This document shows positions 1-6,331 of a stretch of 21,595 bases of DNA, one piece after another (the first letter of the stretch is position 1; every line of letters begins with the position of its first letter). The notes under the pieces are model-generated. The model saw only the letters and a program-made list of their open reading frames with translations, had not been told where the DNA came from and did not search any database. Source of the DNA: Chloroflexi bacterium RBG_19FT_COMBO_55_16. Lineage in GTDB: Bacteria > Chloroflexota > Anaerolineae > Anaerolineales > UBA4823. The stretch spans positions 14,461 through 36,055 of the forward strand of contig MGOK01000096.1 in the NCBI GenBank assembly GCA_001795335.1, read 5' to 3'. The position numbers and the translations under genes are program-made.

Positions 1-759
1 GCCTCTAACCCTGCCCCGCTGAAGTGGCTGCTCTCTAAGGAATACGCCGCCGAACGCCGCCGGCTGATCGATCTTTCCCAGGCGACGCTTGACCAGCGCC
101 AGGGTGCGCCTACCTCTGCTTCGGACACGGTTTACTTGAGTGTGGTGGACGGGGTGGGCAACGCCTGCTCGTTCATTAACAGCAACTATATGGGTTTTGG
201 CACCGGCATTGTCCCTTCTGGCTGGGGTTTCAGCCTGCAGAACCGCGGCCACAACTTCAGCCTCGATGCGCGGCATCCCAACGCCCTGGCCCCCGGCAAG
301 CGGCCTTACCATACCATCATCCCTGCCCTGGCGACACGCCCCGGGCAGACCTTAGGCGGATGGGACAGCAGTTCAACTGCTGTCCCATCTGGAGTGGCAG
401 TCCCTGCGGGGGAAGAACTGTACGCCAGCTTCGGGGTGATGGGCGGCTTCATGCAGCCGCAGGGGCACCTGCAGATAGTGGTTGCTTTAGTCGACGATGG
501 CCTCGACCCCCAGGCGGCTCTCGACCGCCCGCGCTTTTGTATCGAAGATGGAACGGCCGGCGGGCGCCTGGTCCTGGAGCAGGGCATCCCACTCCAGGTC
601 ATGGCGGAACTGGCCGGGATGGGCCATCCGGTCGAGATGGTCGGCGGGCACGGGCGGGCGCTCTTTGGCCGCGGGCAGATCATCCTGCGCGATCCGGAAA
701 GTGGCGTCTTGTGGGGCGGCAGCGACCCGCGCGCCGATGGCTGCGCCATGAGTTTGTAG
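1..759 (+). CDS. gamma-glutamyltransferase family protein, 3' part (5' end outside window)
   Basis: The frame is open from base 1 and ends at TAG 757-759, giving the last 252 residues. Family enzymes are Ntn hydrolases that self-cleave before a Thr and then transfer or hydrolyse gamma-glutamyl groups. The Thr of the DTVYLSVVD motif (codon 127-129) sits where the nucleophile is expected, followed by the conserved small-subunit blocks GFGTGIVPSGWGFSLQNRG, HPNALAPGKRPYHTIIPA and FGVMGGFMQPQGH. The window therefore holds essentially the whole catalytic small subunit and only the tail of the large subunit. Between HTIIPALATR and ELYASFGVMGG there are about 20 extra residues compared with what I know of the family, encoded around an exact inverted repeat at 359-389. 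The glutathione or gamma-glutamyl substrate is inferred from the family; no neighbour supports a pathway. Confidence 0.93.
   Translation, partial: ASNPAPLKWLLSKEYAAERRRLIDLSQATLDQRQGAPTSASDTVYLSVVDGVGNACSFINSNYMGFGTGIVPSGWGFSLQNRGHNFSLDARHPNALAPGKRPYHTIIPALATRPGQTLGGWDSSSTAVPSGVAVPAGEELYASFGVMGGFMQPQGHLQIVVALVDDGLDPQAALDRPRFCIEDGTAGGRLVLEQGIPLQVMAELAGMGHPVEMVGGHGRALFGRGQIILRDPESGVLWGGSDPRADGCAMSL
359..389. repeat. perfect 15-bp inverted repeat with 1-nt centre inside the GGT gene
   Basis: Left arm GATGGGACAGCAGTT (359-373), single C at 374, right arm the exact reverse complement (375-389). It encodes the residues W-D-S-S-S-T-A-V-P-S in frame, within a stretch that appears inserted relative to other GGT-family proteins. 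No mismatch is present in 30 paired bases. Confidence 0.9.
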
Positions 760-783
760 GAAGCCACGATCCGAAAGTCACCA

Positions 784-792
784 TGTTATAAT
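784..792 (+). promoter_or_regulatory. candidate extended -10 promoter upstream of ferritin
   Basis: TG-T-TATAAT is an exact extended -10 element (TATAAT at 787-792). No good -35 is visible at 17 bp, which extended -10 promoters tolerate. It would give a leader of about 150 nt before the ferritin start. The region 760-952 otherwise holds only a decamer repeat (901-930) and the ferritin ribosome binding site. Confidence 0.5.
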
Positions 793-900
793 GATAGGGG
801 ATTATCGGCGTCCCTACGATTTTGAGACAAACTCGATCACATCCAATGTTAAAAGCTGCCCTTACATCCTGGGCCGCGCAAAACAGGGGATATCGGATTA

Positions 901-930
901 GATCAGCGAGAGTCAGCGTTCATCAGCGTC
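901..930. repeat. three tandem degenerate decamers (consensus ATCAGCGt-type)
   Basis: The bases 901-930 divide exactly into GATCAGCGAG, AGTCAGCGTT and CATCAGCGTC, sharing the TCAGCG core at 10-nt spacing. They lie in the ferritin leader just before the Shine-Dalgarno sequence GGAGAG at 941-946. Function unknown. Confidence 0.6.
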
Positions 931-952
931 CCATTAAAAAGGAGAGCCAACT

Positions 953-1468
953 ATGTTAATCAGCCAGGAGCTGCAGAACAGCATCAACGCCCAGGTCGGG
1001 CGCGAGTTCGGTGCCAGCCTGCAGTACGTCAACATCGCCACCTACTTTGACGCCGACAGCCTGCCCCAGCTGGCGGCCTTCTTCTACCGTCAGGCCGAGG
1101 AAGAGAAAATGCACGCCATGAAGTTCGTCCACTACGTCGTGGATGCCGGGGGGCAAGTGCGCATCCCGGCTGTACAGGGACCGAAGTCTGATTTCGCTTC
1201 GGCGAAAGAGGCCGTGCAGGCTGCCCTGGACTGGGAATTGGAAGTTACCAGACAGATCAACGCCTTGATGGACCTGGCGATTAAGCAAAACGACCATATC
1301 GCCCAGGATTTTCTGCGCTGGTTCGTTACTGAACAGCTCGAAGAAGTTAAAACAATGGACACCCTGCTGCGCGTCGTCGCGCGGGCGGGCGAAAATTTGT
1401 TGTGGGTGGAGGATTTCCTGGCCCGTAACCCGATCGTGCCAGCAGAAGGGGGCGAAACGGCTGCCTGA
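953..1468 (+). CDS. ftnA: ferritin (bacterial non-haem FtnA type)
   Basis: A 171-aa four-helix ferritin that oxidises Fe(II) and stores ferric mineral in a 24-mer shell. Ferroxidase-site residues can be placed by alignment to E. coli FtnA: E18, E51, H54, E95, Q128 and E131 (E. coli E17, E50, H53, E94, Q127, E130). Length is typical of bacterial ferritins (about 165-175 aa), and no haem-ligating Met motif of bacterioferritin is evident. The start at ATG 953 has a good ribosome binding site, GGAGAG at 941-946. A candidate extended -10 promoter lies at 784-792 and a strong terminator follows at 1492-1534. The convergent neighbour is an Nfu-type Fe-S scaffold domain, so the two may share an iron theme, though they are not co-transcribed. 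Confidence 0.95.
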   Translation: MLISQELQNSINAQVGREFGASLQYVNIATYFDADSLPQLAAFFYRQAEEEKMHAMKFVHYVVDAGGQVRIPAVQGPKSDFASAKEAVQAALDWELEVTRQINALMDLAIKQNDHIAQDFLRWFVTEQLEEVKTMDTLLRVVARAGENLLWVEDFLARNPIVPAEGGETAA

Positions 1469-1491
1469 AAGATCTTCTCTACTTAGAAATG

Positions 1492-1534
1492 AATTGCTGA
1501 CAGCGGCCAACCAGCTTGGCCGCTGTCAGCAATT
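1492..1534. terminator. bidirectional intrinsic terminator between ferritin and nfu-like gene
   Basis: A perfect 19-bp stem (arms 1492-1510 and 1516-1534) closes on the 5-nt loop CCAGC. The AATT at each arm end leads into T-rich sequence on both strands (TTTATTGTT on the plus side). It separates two convergent genes, so it probably terminates both. Confidence 0.88.
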
Positions 1535-1548
1535 TATTGTTAATACTT

Positions 1549-1803
1549 TCAGGAGACCGATTCGACGCGGATATCTGGGAAGAACTGGCGCACAGTGCCC
1601 TCCACCCACCCATGCAGGGTGCTGGGCAAGAGGGGGCAACCCAGGCAGGCGCCTCCCAGCTGGACTTTTACAACTTTACCATCAAAGCTGATCATCTCCA
1701 CTGAACCGCCGTGGAAATGTTCGATGTATGCGCTGATCCGTTCGATCAGGACGCGCAAGCGTTCTTCGCTTGAAGCCTCTGGGACTTCGTTTGGCGTTAC
1801 CAT
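1549..1803 (-). CDS. NifU C-terminal (Nfu) domain Fe-S cluster protein
   Basis: An 84-aa single-domain protein that matches the Nfu-type scaffold or carrier domain: helix, HGGSVE (31-36), strand, then CLGCPLLP with C53 and C56 as the cluster-ligating CxxC. In this family two chains bridge one 4Fe-4S cluster and pass it to apoproteins in the cytosol. Start ATG at 1803 is preceded by the strong site AGGAGG, which lies inside the end of the upstream gene. Only 2 nt separate that gene's stop (1806) from this start, so the two are almost certainly co-transcribed and translationally coupled. The partner is a cNMP-binding-domain protein without a DNA-binding domain, an uncommon companion. The specific client protein is unknown. 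Confidence 0.88.
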   Translation of the reverse strand: MVTPNEVPEASSEERLRVLIERISAYIEHFHGGSVEMISFDGKVVKVQLGGACLGCPLLPSTLHGWVEGTVRQFFPDIRVESVS

Positions 1804-1805
1804 TT

Positions 1806-2300
1806 CTACTTAGCCTCCTGGCGAACCCCGTTGCGTAAACCAATTTCCAATAAGGCAACCACTTGCGGGTGAGATCCTTGCAGCCGTTCGGCGACCACGT
1901 TCGCCAGGCGGTCCACGATCAGCAGGCCGGTTTCAGGGTGCTGTTCGCGAAGCGTCTGCAGATCTGACCCGCGCACGCGCAGCATCTGGGTGTGTTGGGT
2001 ACAGATCGCGGCAGAAGTGTAATGCTGCCTGCCGATCACCGCTGACCAGCCCACCATGCCGCCGTCACGCACGCGGGCGATGATAATATCCTTCCCATCT
2101 TCGGGTTTGAAGCGGATAGCGACTTCTCCTGAGATCACTAGGTAAAGAAAGATCGCTGCCCCGCCCTGGTCGAAGAGCACTGTCCCCGGATGACAGTCGC
2201 TCGAGACGAACAATGGGCGCAGTAAATCCAATTGGGCTGGGCTTAATCCCTGGAAGAGTGGGATTTGATCGAAGATATCGCTGGGCATGATACACCCCAT
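1806..2300 (-). CDS. cyclic-nucleotide-binding (Crp-type) domain protein lacking an HTH
   Basis: About 160-164 aa. It carries a cNMP-binding beta-roll (FDQGGAAIFLYLVISGEVAIRF, then VRDGGMVGWSAVIGRQHYTSAA) after the usual N-terminal DIFDQIPLFQGLS helix. It ends in a short helical tail (VDRLANVVAERLQ...), with no room for the C-terminal winged-helix that Crp/Fnr regulators (about 220-230 aa) have. The phosphate-binding cassette lacks the Arg of the cAMP-binding consensus, so the ligand is uncertain. Two starts are possible: ATG 2300 (MGCIMPSD, TATATA box 7 nt upstream, possibly leaderless) or ATG 2288 (GGGGTG just upstream). The frame stays open to 2591, but that extension crosses a terminator and is not coding-like. 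It is coupled to the Nfu-domain gene downstream, so a sensory role in Fe-S or redox control is a guess. Confidence 0.85.
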   Translation of the reverse strand: MGCIMPSDIFDQIPLFQGLSPAQLDLLRPLFVSSDCHPGTVLFDQGGAAIFLYLVISGEVAIRFKPEDGKDIIIARVRDGGMVGWSAVIGRQHYTSAAICTQHTQMLRVRGSDLQTLREQHPETGLLIVDRLANVVAERLQGSHPQVVALLEIGLRNGVRQEAK

Positions 2301-2457
2301 CTTTCTGTATATATAATGTATCCTCTCCCAGATTAATCTTCTAGTGGCAAATATCCTCAAACTACAGACAAAAATCACCTGCGCATGGACGATTGTCCTA
2401 TCTCTATCTAATACCTGAAAGGTACCTGGTGGGGATGGCTTGGTGACCTCACTAGAA

Positions 2458-2492
2458 TAAAAAACCTCCCCTGGCGGAAAGGGCTGGGGAGG
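2458..2492 (-). terminator. intrinsic terminator of the small conserved gene
   Basis: On the minus strand the stem CCTCCCC (2492-2486) pairs with GGGGAGG (2471-2465) around a 14-nt loop, followed directly by TTTTTTATT. It lies 44 nt past the stop of the 2536-2937 gene. The rest of 2301-2535 shows only A/T-rich sequence, candidate promoter elements of the cNMP gene, and no coding frame. Confidence 0.85.
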
Positions 2493-2535
2493 GGATGGTC
2501 GGGGATGATGTATTTTTAACGGGAGATCCTGTTTT

Positions 2536-2937
2536 CTAAGAGGGCCACTCTGGATGCTCAGGGTCGTCGTCCTCTCCGTCGCCCAGGTCATCTTCGTAAC
2601 CGAATTCTAACTGAACTTCTTCGCCCGTGAGGCGCACCCACAGGATCAGTAATTGGCCTTCGTCGGTTTCTATATGGCGGGCCGCTACAATCGGCGCCTG
2701 CTGTTGTAATCCATCCGAATTGCGAAATTCAAGCTGGATCGGTTGGCGATTGCGCCATGCGCGGTGACAGCGTTCCACTAAAGCCGGCCCATTAAACGTG
2801 CGCAACCGAGTAACCGCTATCTCACCCAGCTCTGGACTTTCATGCAACCCGAGCACCCAGCTCTCACTGACAGCCTCAAATGTTGGTGGGGGACCTTCGA
2901 TGATGGTAATCTTGTCGTCCATTGTCTTTTTGTCCAT
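2536..2937 (-). CDS. conserved small protein of unknown function
   Basis: About 133 aa. I recognise no Pfam domain. The sequence looks like one compact alpha/beta domain (ITIIEGPPPTFEAV, VTRLRTFNGPALVERCHRAWRN, APIVAARHIETDEGQLLILWVRL) with a very acidic C-terminal tail (about 15 of the last 25 residues are D or E). From memory, similar proteins with the FNGPALVERCHRAWR block occur in Anaerolineae, but I cannot confirm this here. Start choice: ATG 2937 gives MDKKTMDDK with a weak AGG at -7; ATG 2922 (MDDKITIIEG) is an alternative; the frame is open to 2991. No signal peptide or membrane segment. It is monocistronic, with its own terminator. Soluble and cytosolic by composition. Confidence 0.8.
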   Translation of the reverse strand: MDKKTMDDKITIIEGPPPTFEAVSESWVLGLHESPELGEIAVTRLRTFNGPALVERCHRAWRNRQPIQLEFRNSDGLQQQAPIVAARHIETDEGQLLILWVRLTGEEVQLEFGYEDDLGDGEDDDPEHPEWPS

Positions 2938-3064
2938 AAGTACCTGTATTGTCGGGAATACCCTTGTGTCTGGAATCATACCACGAAACATCCTCTTGAA
3001 AAGGAAAGTTCAATCACAGCGTTTTTTCTTACAAAAGTCTAATGTATCCTATGCCAGGCCGAGT

Positions 3065-3095
3065 TTGAATTGCTCAAAGACCTTACGGGTATAAT
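3065..3095 (+). promoter_or_regulatory. candidate sigma70-type promoter of the 3135-6322 operon
   Basis: TTGAAT (3065-3070) and a perfect TATAAT (3090-3095) are separated by 19 bp, a little long. The predicted start near 3102 leaves a leader of about 33 nt before GAGGAG and ATG 3135. It is the only obvious promoter in the intergenic region and would drive the overlapping gene string downstream. Confidence 0.6.
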
Positions 3096-3134
3096 CTACC
3101 TGTACGAGACTATCTGACTTAATGAGGAGTGGAA

Positions 3135-3500
3135 ATGCACAAACTGGTCATCCTGGTGGAGCCTCTGGACGATGAGCAAGCATTCGACGATATCTGGCCT
3201 CATTTCTTACATTTATCTGAGCGGATGCCTGGTTTGCAACGCGAAGCGACCTGTCGTGTGGAGGATGTGTTGTACGGCAGATACCAGCTGGCTTTTATCC
3301 ATGAGTTGTACTTTGAATCTGCTGCCGCAATCCAGGCGGCGATGATCTCACCGGATGGCCAGGCGGCTGGGGAATTACTGCAGAAGATGACTGCGGGTCG
3401 CATGACTTTGTTGATCGCCGACCATAAGGAGGACGAGCTGGAGAACATTCGTAAATACCATCAACCGGCAAACAGCGATGACCGAACCAGACGAGCTTAA
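3135..3500 (+). CDS. EthD-like dimeric alpha-beta barrel protein
   Basis: 121 aa. The pattern MHKLVILVEPLDDEQAFDDIWPHFLHLSERMPGLQREATCRV...YQLAFIHELYFES...AAMISPDGQAAGELLQKM fits the ferredoxin-like EthD or dimeric-barrel fold: strand, helix, strand, then a 'pet..Y.....Ef.S.eal..a..sp.g....l' block. Members include small degradative enzymes and proteins of unknown activity, and no catalytic residue can be assigned here. Start ATG 3135 is chosen over GTG 3129 because GAGGAG at 3124-3129 is placed correctly for it. The 3' end overlaps the next gene by 23 nt. First gene of the operon, so a link to acyl or aromatic metabolism with the SDR and enoyl-CoA hydratase is possible but inferred. Confidence 0.75.
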   Translation: MHKLVILVEPLDDEQAFDDIWPHFLHLSERMPGLQREATCRVEDVLYGRYQLAFIHELYFESAAAIQAAMISPDGQAAGELLQKMTAGRMTLLIADHKEDELENIRKYHQPANSDDRTRRA

Positions 3501-3996
3501 ACCAGCTGACCTGGAGGCCTACATGCAGCTGCACGGCATCCCCGGTGAAATACTGCACCTGGGAGTCCCGACGCCGACCGTGGAAGCAGCGGCCGAGGCG
3601 GTGGGCACCGATCCCGAGCGCATTGTGAAATCCATCTTGTTCTTAGTCGCTGGGCAACCGGTATTAACCATCACTTGCGGCCCGGCATACGTTGAGCGCC
3701 GTACGCTGGCTGCGCTTTATAACGTGGGGCGCAAGAAAGTTAAGCTGGCCTCCCCAGAAACCGTTTCACAAGAAACCGGTTATCCAGTGGGGGGCATGCC
3801 ACCCTTTGGCCATCGCTCGCCTCTGCACACGCTGATCGACTACCGTGTCCTGGAAAAGCCCGATGTGTACGCCGGCGGTGGGGCAGACCGCACCCTCATC
3901 CGTATGTCTCCGCTGACGATCATGCAGGCTGCACAAGCCCAGGTGCTGGATTTGCTTATCCCGCCGGGTCTCGGTTCAGATGCCGACATAGATTGA
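3478..3996 (+). CDS. YbaK/EbsC-family aminoacyl-tRNA deacylase
   Basis: 172 aa, standard for the YbaK/ProX editing-domain family, which hydrolyses mischarged aminoacyl-tRNAs (Cys-tRNA-Pro or Ala-tRNA-Pro) in trans. Visible landmarks: HLGVPTPTVEAAAEAVG near residues 27-44, IVKSILFLV (the conserved substrate-pocket Lys), GPAYVERRTLAAL, GRKKVKLASPE, the GYPVGGMPPFG loop, and ADRTLIRMSP. ATG 3478 overlaps the previous gene by 23 nt and has no clear ribosome binding site. ATG 3523 has GGAGG 5 nt upstream, but that start would remove the DLEAYMQLHGIP helix that family members keep, so I prefer 3478 with translational coupling. Its stop TGA overlaps the TTG start of the M23 gene. Exact substrate unassigned. 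Confidence 0.9.
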   Translation: MTEPDELKPADLEAYMQLHGIPGEILHLGVPTPTVEAAAEAVGTDPERIVKSILFLVAGQPVLTITCGPAYVERRTLAALYNVGRKKVKLASPETVSQETGYPVGGMPPFGHRSPLHTLIDYRVLEKPDVYAGGGADRTLIRMSPLTIMQAAQAQVLDLLIPPGLGSDADID

Positions 3997-4736
3997 ACTC
4001 TTTGCACCGAAAAGTGTACCATCCTCTCGCTCTCTTTTTCCTGGCATGCCTGCTCGTATTGTTCTTGGTAGTTGGCTTCCAGGCCAATCGTTGGCTGGGC
4101 ACGCAGGGGGCGCGCACCAGCCGGGTGCTTGCCTGGTTGCACGATCCAAGCGCTCATCCTGAATGGGCTGTCAGGGCGGGTGAACGCTGCGGGCAGGCGC
4201 CGTTCCTGGTGCCTACCGACGGTTTTATCGGGTTTCTGTGGGGCGACTCGTTTCGCCCGGGACACCGTCACCAAGGCCTCGACATCTTCGGTGGAAAAGG
4301 GGTAAACTGGGTCCCCGTAATCGCCGCTTATCCTGGTTACCTGACGCGCCTGGAGGATTGGAAGTCAACGGTGATCATCCGTACCCCTGATGACCCCTTG
4401 CAACCCGGGCGGTAGATCTGGACCTATTACACACACATGGCCGATTCTGCGGGCAATTCCTATGTCTCGGTTGAATTCCCACCTGGCACACGCGAGGTCT
4501 TCGTGGAAGCTGGCACTTTGCTGGGCCACCAGGGCAATTACTCTGGTGATCCATTCAATCCAGTGGGTGTCCATCTCCACTTTTCCATCGTCTCGGACGA
4601 CGGCCAGGGTGGTTTCCGCAATGAGCTGGAAGTCCAGAACACCTTAGATCCCTCTCCCTACCTGGGCTTGCCGGTCAATGCAGGCGAGAACAAGGGGGAG
4701 ATTCCTGTCTGTCTTGCCGCGAGGGAACAAACATGA
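3993..4736 (+). pseudogene. M23 (LytM-like) metallopeptidase interrupted by an in-frame TAG
   Basis: One frame runs 3993-4736 (248 codons) with a single TAG at 4413-4415 (codon 141). Upstream: a basic N-terminus and a membrane anchor (about residues 11-29), an extracellular linker and the first zinc motif H93-x3-D97 in HQGLD. Downstream of the stop: WTYYTHM with the catalytic-type H148, then VHLHF with H194 and H196. Every M23 zinc or catalytic element is present but split by the stop, so the protein works only if the codon is read through, or if TAG is a sequence error for CAG or another sense codon. M23 enzymes cut peptidoglycan cross-bridges or act as wall-amidase activators. Start TTG 3993 overlaps the YbaK stop; the 3' end shares ATGA with the SDR gene. 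The frame is otherwise undegraded, arguing for a very recent mutation. Confidence 0.85.
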
Positions 4737-5488
4737 GCCAATTCAAGGACAGGGTCGCCCTGGTCACCGGGGCCGGGCGGGGCATCGGTCGGGCGATTGC
4801 CGAAGCTTTCGCTGCCCAGGGCGCCTCAGTCGCTGCCAATGATATCACCCCGGTCAACCTGGACGAGACCGTGACGCGCATCACCCGCGCCGGTGGAACG
4901 GTCAAGGATTACGTCGCCGATATCTCCCTGAAGATGCCCGTCCAGGTGATGGTCGAACAGATCCTGGACGATTGGGGGCACATCGATTTCTTAATCAACA
5001 ATGCAGGAGTGGAACCGCACGCCCCTTTGCTGGACCTGGACGAATGGGACTGGCGGCGTACCCTGGACGTCAATCTGACCGGTCCTTTCTTGACCATCCA
5101 ATCTGTTGGGCGGGTGATGCGGGAGCAGGGAGGCGGTGTGATCGTCAATATCGCCTCCATCGCCGGGCGGGCCCACGGACTGAAAGACCGCGTTGCCTAT
5201 GTGGCCAGTAAAACGGGGCTGATCGGGCTGACTCGCGAAGCGGCGCGCGAACTGGCGGCCTTTAACATTCGGGTCAACGCCGTTTGTCCCGGCGTGATCG
5301 AGACCGAGATGACCGCTGCCTTGCGCCAGGACCAGGCGATGATGACCAAATGGTTGCAGGATATCCCCCAGGGTCGTCTCGGGCTGCCGGCGGACGTGGT
5401 CGGCCTGGTGTTTTTCTTGTGCAGCGATGCCGCGGCTTACCTGACTGGCCAGGCGATCAATGTCGATGGGGGGAAAGTGATGTGTTAG
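4733..5488 (+). CDS. short-chain dehydrogenase/reductase, FabG-like
   Basis: 251 aa classical SDR. Cofactor motif TGAGRGIG (residues 12-19), NNAG (89-92), N114, and the catalytic S142-Y156-K160 in NIASIAG and YVASK; the PGVIETEM loop and C-terminal GQAINVDGG are also typical. The family reduces 3-oxoacyl thioesters or oxidises secondary alcohols with NAD(P)H. D37 at the end of the second strand (AANDIT) suggests NAD(H) is possible. Start ATG overlaps the M23 stop (ATGA), with GAGGG upstream. It lies 57 nt before an enoyl-CoA hydratase, so a role in beta-oxidation or 3-hydroxyacyl metabolism is reasonable. Assignment to a particular acyl substrate is not possible from sequence; a 3-hydroxyacyl-CoA dehydrogenase-like SDR is an alternative to FabG. 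Confidence 0.9.
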   Translation: MSQFKDRVALVTGAGRGIGRAIAEAFAAQGASVAANDITPVNLDETVTRITRAGGTVKDYVADISLKMPVQVMVEQILDDWGHIDFLINNAGVEPHAPLLDLDEWDWRRTLDVNLTGPFLTIQSVGRVMREQGGGVIVNIASIAGRAHGLKDRVAYVASKTGLIGLTREAARELAAFNIRVNAVCPGVIETEMTAALRQDQAMMTKWLQDIPQGRLGLPADVVGLVFFLCSDAAAYLTGQAINVDGGKVMC

Positions 5489-5498
5489 GGCGTGAAAC

Positions 5499-5519
5499 GT
5501 AGTACGAAATTCGTAATAC
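5499..5519. repeat. 21-bp imperfect palindrome between SDR and enoyl-CoA hydratase genes
   Basis: GTAGTACGAA, central A, TTCGTAATAC: 9 of 10 pairs match, with a perfect 13-bp core at 5503-5515. It is preceded by CGTGAAACGT (5491-5500), which resembles the arms of the dyad at 8302-8333. It may be a dispersed repeat fragment or an operator; no T-tract follows, so it is not a terminator. Confidence 0.6.
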
Positions 5520-5545
5520 AGAATATTCATTAACAGGAGTTTCAA

Positions 5546-6322
5546 ATGACCCCCTATATTTCGATCCTGGTTGAAACTCACGGGCGGGTGGGGATGGTGC
5601 GGCTCAACCGTCCCCAGGCGCTCAATGCTCTCAATACCACCCTCAGGAATGAATTGATGGCCGCACTAGTGGCCTTTGATGCCGATAACGCCATCGGGGC
5701 GATGGTGATCACTGGTGATGAGCGCGCCTTCGCGGCCGGAGCTGATATTAAGGAGATGGCCGAGGCTTCGGCAGTAGAGATGCTTCTGGACGATCAGATC
5801 TCCTCCTTCGACGGCATTCGCAAGATCACGAAGCCGATCATTGCCGCCGTGTCCGGCTGGTGCCTGGGCGGGGGCAACGAACTGGCCATGTCCTGCGACA
5901 TGATCGTGGCCTCTGAGACAGCCCGCTTCGGCCAGCCGGAGATCAACCTCGGGGTGATCCCCGGGGCAGGCGGCACGCAGCGCCTAACCCGCGCCGTGGG
6001 CAAGGCAATTGCCATGGAGATGGTGCTTAACAACCTTACGCTTACTGCACAGGAAGCGCTGCACTATGGGTTGGTGAACCGGGTGGTGCCTGTCGAACGG
6101 TGCCAGGAAGAAGCTTTGCAGTTGGCGGCTGAGATCGCCGCCCGTGCCCCGCTGGCAGTCCGCTTGGGTAAAGAAGCTGTCAACCAGGCGTTTGAATCAT
6201 TTCTGAGCGATGGCCTTCGGGACGAGCGCCGCGCTTTTTATTTCCTCTTCGCCAGTGCTGATCAAAAGGAAGGCATGCAGGCTTTTATCGAGAAACGCAA
6301 AGCAGATTGGAAGGGAGAATAG
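5546..6322 (+). CDS. enoyl-CoA hydratase/isomerase (crotonase family)
   Basis: 258 aa, the usual crotonase length. It hydrates 2-trans-enoyl-CoA to 3-hydroxyacyl-CoA in beta-oxidation. Oxyanion-hole segment AFAAGADIKEM (61-71) and GWCLGGGNELAMSCD carry the backbone amides; the two catalytic acids of true hydratases are both present, E112 (GGNEL) and E132 (GQPEINLG), followed by IPGAGGTQRLTRAVG. This supports hydratase chemistry rather than a divergent crotonase. AGGAG lies 5 nt before ATG 5546. Last gene of the plus-strand operon; it converges on the bactofilin gene with only 9 nt between stop codons and no clear terminator. Confidence 0.94.
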   Translation: MTPYISILVETHGRVGMVRLNRPQALNALNTTLRNELMAALVAFDADNAIGAMVITGDERAFAAGADIKEMAEASAVEMLLDDQISSFDGIRKITKPIIAAVSGWCLGGGNELAMSCDMIVASETARFGQPEINLGVIPGAGGTQRLTRAVGKAIAMEMVLNNLTLTAQEALHYGLVNRVVPVERCQEEALQLAAEIAARAPLAVRLGKEAVNQAFESFLSDGLRDERRAFYFLFASADQKEGMQAFIEKRKADWKGE

Positions 6323-6331
6323 AGAGACCGG

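Noticed and set aside
846..959. A 37-codon plus-strand frame from ATG 846 ending TAA over the ferritin start
   Set aside because: It has no ribosome binding site, runs through the decamer repeat, and gives a composition unlike neighbouring proteins; the ferritin start and its Shine-Dalgarno sequence fully explain the end.
2384..2395. Small palindrome GGACGATTGTCC in the cNMP upstream region
   Set aside because: A 4-bp stem with a 4-nt loop is too short to distinguish from chance, and no promoter lies at a fitting distance.
2301..2591. Upstream extension of the cNMP-binding gene to 2591
   Set aside because: The extension crosses the terminator at 2458-2492 and encodes low-complexity Pro-rich sequence unlike the family; starts at 2300 or 2288 match Crp-type N-termini.
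3523..3996. Shorter YbaK start at ATG 3523 with GGAGG upstream
   Set aside because: It would drop a conserved N-terminal helix; GGAGG here is part of in-frame coding sequence and may be chance.
4413..4415. Pyrrolysine or code reassignment at the M23 TAG
   Set aside because: TAG ends several intact genes here, no methylamine methyltransferase context is present, and no recoding hairpin is seen after it.
4437..4736. A separate gene starting at ATG 4437
   Set aside because: It holds only the second half of the M23 domain, in the same frame as 3993-4412, with no ribosome binding site; it is the downstream part of one interrupted gene.
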